A stretch of DNA of 9,223 nt from Clostridiales bacterium. Lineage in GTDB: Bacteria; Bacillota; Clostridia; Oscillospirales; CAG-382. Below, one piece after another: positions 6,648 to 9,223 of this stretch. Where the stretch lies: positions 1-9,223 of the forward strand of contig SFLA01000043.1 in NCBI GenBank assembly GCA_004553575.1, in the 5' to 3' direction. The position numbers and the translations under genes are program-made. Positions within the stretch are counted from its first letter, which is position 1; the number at the start of each line of letters is the position of its first letter. The notes below the pieces were generated by a model. That model did no database searches. It saw nothing but the letters and a program-made list of their open reading frames with translations, and had not been told where the DNA came from.

Positions 6648-6937
6648 TAAAAATCCTCCTGTTTAATAAATTTAACGTGAGCCGGGTACATCCGCTCAAT
6701 CTCCCGCACGCCGTTTTCAAACATCCGCACGGCAAGTGCGTTTTTCGCGTCGATAACGGCGTGATAACAGCCGTTTCCGACCCGCACCGTCTCTTTCTCC
6801 GCAAAACCGTTCAGAGCCGCCGCAAGCGCCGTAATGCCCGCGCAAACGATATCTCTGCCGTGCTCCGCGTACCCCGCATGCCCGTTTACATCCGCCGCAT
6901 AAGCGCCGCCGTACCCGTGTACCGATACCGTTATCAT
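6647..6937 (-). CDS. prp: Phage-encoded Prp-family cysteine protease
   Basis: The product is 96 residues, close to the usual 105-115 of bacterial Prp. The ATG overlaps the portal stop (ATGA), with AGGA 11 bases upstream. The family signature is clear: NGHAGYAEHGRDIVCAGITA at 18-37, with H20 and C32 twelve residues apart, as the catalytic His22 and Cys34 are in Staphylococcus aureus Prp. The start MITVSV and the end (MFENGVREIERMYPAHVKF) also fit. Bacterial Prp removes the N-terminal leader of ribosomal protein L27, and in S. aureus it also trims phage 80alpha capsid and scaffold proteins. Here the gene sits between portal and scaffold, the usual place of a prohead protease, and the next two gene products carry LQLFA leaders. 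It most likely performs capsid maturation or assembly control for this phage. Whether it also cuts host L27 is unknown. Confidence 0.9.
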   Translation of the reverse strand: MITVSVHGYGGAYAADVNGHAGYAEHGRDIVCAGITALAAALNGFAEKETVRVGNGCYHAVIDAKNALAVRMFENGVREIERMYPAHVKFIKQEDF

Positions 6938-8886
6938 CTCGGCGCCGTCCTTTCGCGCGCTATCGACGTCTGTTTGTCCATATACGCCGAGGACTGCTTC
7001 ATTCCGCCGTTGATGTCGGTATCCGCACTTCGCGCGGGAGCAGCACCCTGACGCGCCTGTCCTGCGGCAGCCGCGCCGCCGTGGGGCGCGCCCGTCTGTG
7101 TCATCGCTGCAGGGTCGACAAGTCCCGCAGCCGCAGCCGCCTCGACCGCCTGTATGCCGATATCGGGCGCGTAGACATTCGCCATGTTGAGAAGCAGCGG
7201 CAGAAATTGAGCGTTGAACTGCTCTTTGAGTCCGTTCTTTTTGATAACGTCGATAAGCTCGTCCTTGTTGTCTATTTCAAGCACCGACAGACACGCGAGA
7301 GCCTGTGTCGACTGCTCGGGATTGAAAAATCCCATGCCGTAAAAATTGATAATGTCCTGATTCTGCGCCGCTCTCGACCACGTGTTCGATTTCGCCACCT
7401 TGACGTTGAGGTCGAATATCGGTTCCTTCATACCGAAGTCAACGCCGAATTCATTCTCCACGGGACGCGCGGTCAGCTCCGAGTTGTCGAACGACGCGTA
7501 CTGCTGCAGCTTGTCCTCGCCGATTATGCGGAAATATCGCGGAGTGTCGTAAAACTGCCGTATAAGCTCGATTATCATCTGACAGATGAGCTTAAAGGAG
7601 TTGTAAGTCTGCGAAATGATATCGCGGCTGACCTTGCTGCCCGCCTCCTGCAAGGCTCCTATGCCCGCCGCCGTCGTGGTGCCGCCCGTGCCGCCCGAGT
7701 TAACGTCGCGGTTGAAGGTGTTTTCCTTCATTTCGTTTATCTTGTACTGCTGCAGGTTCACCGCCCCCGCCGACACGTCGGGACGCGCTATCTCTCTGAC
7801 GTTCATCTCGTCAAGTCCGCCCGCAACGTGCACTATGTCCCTGTTAAGGTCACAGAACTCCGCCGCGTTAACCGCCGCGTTGTCGCGCATAAAGTATCTT
7901 ACACGCGCCGCACGCTTCGCCCCCTCGACCATAAGCGCGTTAATCTCGTCGAGATCCTCCTGCGTGTCCTTCGATATGTCGATAAGTCCGAACCCTGCGG
8001 GCGTGCCCTTGTCGGGGAAAAACACGTCGAAAACGAACGGATAAAGCCCGTGATCATACCACCCTCTGTCGCGCAGCGCGGGGTCATTCTCGGACGCATA
8101 GAGGACAATGTCCTGCACGAATCGGCAGTAGTGCAGCACCGTTCTGTCGCCGACCTTGCGCTTGCGGTACCAGTTGACCACATACGACTTGTCCGAAGTG
8201 TCTATGCTCTCGTCGAACGAATAGCGCGAAACATCAATGCTCGGCGCGGACAGCTCTTTAAGCTCCGGTCTGTCGGGATACTCCGACACAATTGCGTCGT
8301 GCGACATAAGCTCCACCGTAAACACGTTTGCGGAGTCCTGTATGTCCTCGATGCCCGGCTCCCAGAAGATATTAAGCCCGTCCACCGTGCGAATCGCAAC
8401 GTCGCCGAGGCCGTTTGAAGCGTTCGGGTCCCACCCGACCATATATACGGCGGTGCCCGTCTTTATCTTCTCGTAGCTGCCGTCCGAATACGTCTGCTTC
8501 CAGCCGGCGCGGTCAAGCACAACGGGAATAACGGCTGTCAGCGCCTTTGCGGCGTTCTCGTCGCCCGGCTCACGCGCCGAAACGTTTACTTCGGGGAAGT
8601 TGTCCATAAAATCGGCGTGCTTGTTCGCTATTGCGGAGAAAAGCCACCCCGTCTGCTTTATCTTCCCGTCGCGCTCGTTCTCCCAGTGGCGCTGCCTGAA
8701 CCACTTCTCGTTTGCGATAATGCGCTTTTCAAGATTGCTCTTGCCCGCCTTATACCGCTGCAGTATGCTCACCGCTTCGGCTATTTCTTCTTTGCCCACG
8801 GCGTCGGTGTGCTCCGTGTCCGCAATCGGCATGCCGTCGGAAACGGGCAGCGAGCCGTCCGCCGCACCTGTCAAAAATTCATTCAA
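6934..8886 (-). CDS. Portal protein
   Basis: The product is 650 residues from the TTG at 8886, which has GAGG 8 bases upstream; the GTG at 8895 would add three residues but lies within that ribosome site. The portal forms the dodecameric ring through which DNA enters and leaves, and is the terminase docking site. Blocks seen (numbering from the TTG): a charged helical head with EKRIIANEKWFRQRHWENER (53-72); GWLFSAIANKHADFMDNFPE (80-99); GTAVYMVGWDP (144-154); DGLNIFWEPGIEDIQDSANV (169-188); a long helical core including GTTTAAGIGALQEAGSKVSR; and an Ala/Gly/Gln-rich C-terminal tail. The length is nearer to portals of short-tailed phages such as P22 than to the shorter HK97 type. It overlaps the protease gene by ATGA. 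The low-complexity C-terminus may be a flexible internal extension. Confidence 0.92.
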   Translation of the reverse strand: MNEFLTGAADGSLPVSDGMPIADTEHTDAVGKEEIAEAVSILQRYKAGKSNLEKRIIANEKWFRQRHWENERDGKIKQTGWLFSAIANKHADFMDNFPEVNVSAREPGDENAAKALTAVIPVVLDRAGWKQTYSDGSYEKIKTGTAVYMVGWDPNASNGLGDVAIRTVDGLNIFWEPGIEDIQDSANVFTVELMSHDAIVSEYPDRPELKELSAPSIDVSRYSFDESIDTSDKSYVVNWYRKRKVGDRTVLHYCRFVQDIVLYASENDPALRDRGWYDHGLYPFVFDVFFPDKGTPAGFGLIDISKDTQEDLDEINALMVEGAKRAARVRYFMRDNAAVNAAEFCDLNRDIVHVAGGLDEMNVREIARPDVSAGAVNLQQYKINEMKENTFNRDVNSGGTGGTTTAAGIGALQEAGSKVSRDIISQTYNSFKLICQMIIELIRQFYDTPRYFRIIGEDKLQQYASFDNSELTARPVENEFGVDFGMKEPIFDLNVKVAKSNTWSRAAQNQDIINFYGMGFFNPEQSTQALACLSVLEIDNKDELIDVIKKNGLKEQFNAQFLPLLLNMANVYAPDIGIQAVEAAAAAGLVDPAAMTQTGAPHGGAAAAGQARQGAAPARSADTDINGGMKQSSAYMDKQTSIARERTAPR

Positions 8887-8887
8887 T

Positions 8888-9223
8888 TCAATCACCTCTC
8901 AAATTCAGCGGGTCGTCGCCGAATATCTTTTTGTCAACCGCTTTTACGGGCGTTATCGGACGCGACATGCAGAAATACCTGAACGAGTCCGCGAAATGAT
9001 CCTCCTGCGACGTGTCGAGGTCCTCGGGCTTGTGCTCGTCGTACCGCAAAAGCGGCAGCGTCCTTATCGCGGCTTTGCAGGTGTCGAAGAAATACACCAT
9101 CGGGTAGCCCTCGCCGTCAAACGCAAGGCGGTAATGCACCTGCATCCACCCCGGCAGACGGTGGTTGTCGCCCGGCTCGAAGTACACAAAGTTCCTCGAC
9201 GCCGTTTCCGCTACCGATTCCCC
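8888..9223 (-). CDS. terL: Large terminase subunit, C-terminal end only
   Basis: This frame is open from the right edge to a TGA at 8888-8890, giving 111 residues; the N-terminal ATPase domain lies outside the window. The visible part is the end of the RNase H-like nuclease domain that cuts packaged DNA. The sequence EDLDTSQEDHFADSFRYFCM matches the 'DTxxEDHxxDxxRY' block close to the C-terminus of many large terminases, including the late Asp of the metal-binding active site. The aromatic-rich MVYFFDTCKAAIRTLPLL before it also fits. Its place directly before the portal gene is the standard order. The short tail (DDPLNLRGD) would help dock to the portal. The GTG at 9187 is an internal valine, not a start. 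Confidence 0.88.
   Translation of the reverse strand, partial: GESVAETASRNFVYFEPGDNHRLPGWMQVHYRLAFDGEGYPMVYFFDTCKAAIRTLPLLRYDEHKPEDLDTSQEDHFADSFRYFCMSRPITPVKAVDKKIFGDDPLNLRGD
8891..8898 (-). promoter_or_regulatory. Ribosome binding site favouring a TTG portal start
   Basis: The minus strand reads GAGGTGAT, which matches the anti-Shine-Dalgarno sequence well. It suits the TTG at 8886 (8 bases after GAGG). The GTG at 8895 lies inside the motif and has no site of its own. It overlaps the last codons of the terminase gene. Confidence 0.65.

Noticed and set aside
6289..6666. Ser/Pro-rich and Arg-rich plus-strand frames over the scaffold gene
   Set aside because: They are shadows of the low-complexity acidic tract of the scaffold read antisense.
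7081..8418. Plus-strand open frame of 445 codons
   Set aside because: It is antisense to the portal gene, Arg/Val-rich without family motifs, and exists because the GC-rich portal codons leave few stops on the other strand.
1..9223. tRNA genes, integrase, attachment sites or insertion sequences
   Set aside because: None is visible; the window is tightly packed with structural genes and has no gap large enough for them apart from the 63-base terminator region.

Overview
The window is part of the late structural operon of a tailed phage or prophage. Every supported gene lies on the minus strand, so transcription runs from the right edge to the left. Strong AGGAGG/AAAGGA-type ribosome binding sites, an N4-gp56-type capsid and a Prp-type protease with L27-like cleavage sites point to a Firmicutes host, most likely a moderately GC-rich gut Clostridia lineage. 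The host assignment is an inference from gene families and base use. No host gene, integrase or attachment site is visible, so prophage and free phage cannot be told apart.

In transcription order (right to left) the window holds: the C-terminal end of the large terminase (8888-9223, cut by the window edge); the portal protein (6934-8886); a small cysteine protease of the Prp family (6647-6937); an acidic scaffold protein (5655-6647); the N4-gp56-family major capsid protein (4299-5621); a 78-residue capsid-associated protein of unknown role (4045-4281); an intrinsic terminator (3996-4037); a head-tail adaptor candidate (3598-3981); a large beta-rich protein best read as the tail nozzle/hub (1569-3587); an overlapping 52-residue ORF with a GTG start (1424-1582); and a long, repeat-containing helical protein that runs off the left edge (1-1437). 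Adaptor followed directly by a beta-propeller-like protein, with no tail-tube or sheath gene between, suggests a short-tailed (podovirus-like) particle.

The most interesting point is a self-contained capsid-maturation system. The gene between portal and scaffold, where phages usually carry a ClpP-, U35- or S78-type prohead protease, encodes a homolog of Prp, the bacterial cysteine protease that removes the N-terminal leader of ribosomal protein L27. The next two proteins, scaffold and major capsid protein, both begin with an L27-like leader ending in LQLFA (INLQLFA|EGG and KDLQLFA|AGD). Protease and two putative substrates are therefore consecutive genes, and the protease and scaffold genes are coupled through a TAATG overlap. 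Host Prp is known to process the staphylococcal phage 80alpha scaffold and capsid in a similar way; here the phage appears to bring its own enzyme.

A second point is the intrinsic terminator just after the capsid genes and immediately before the adaptor ribosome binding site. It splits high-copy head proteins from low-copy connector and tail proteins and probably sets their relative expression through partial read-through. There is no stretch of 300 bases without a gene; the longest intergenic gap is the 63 bases that hold this terminator.
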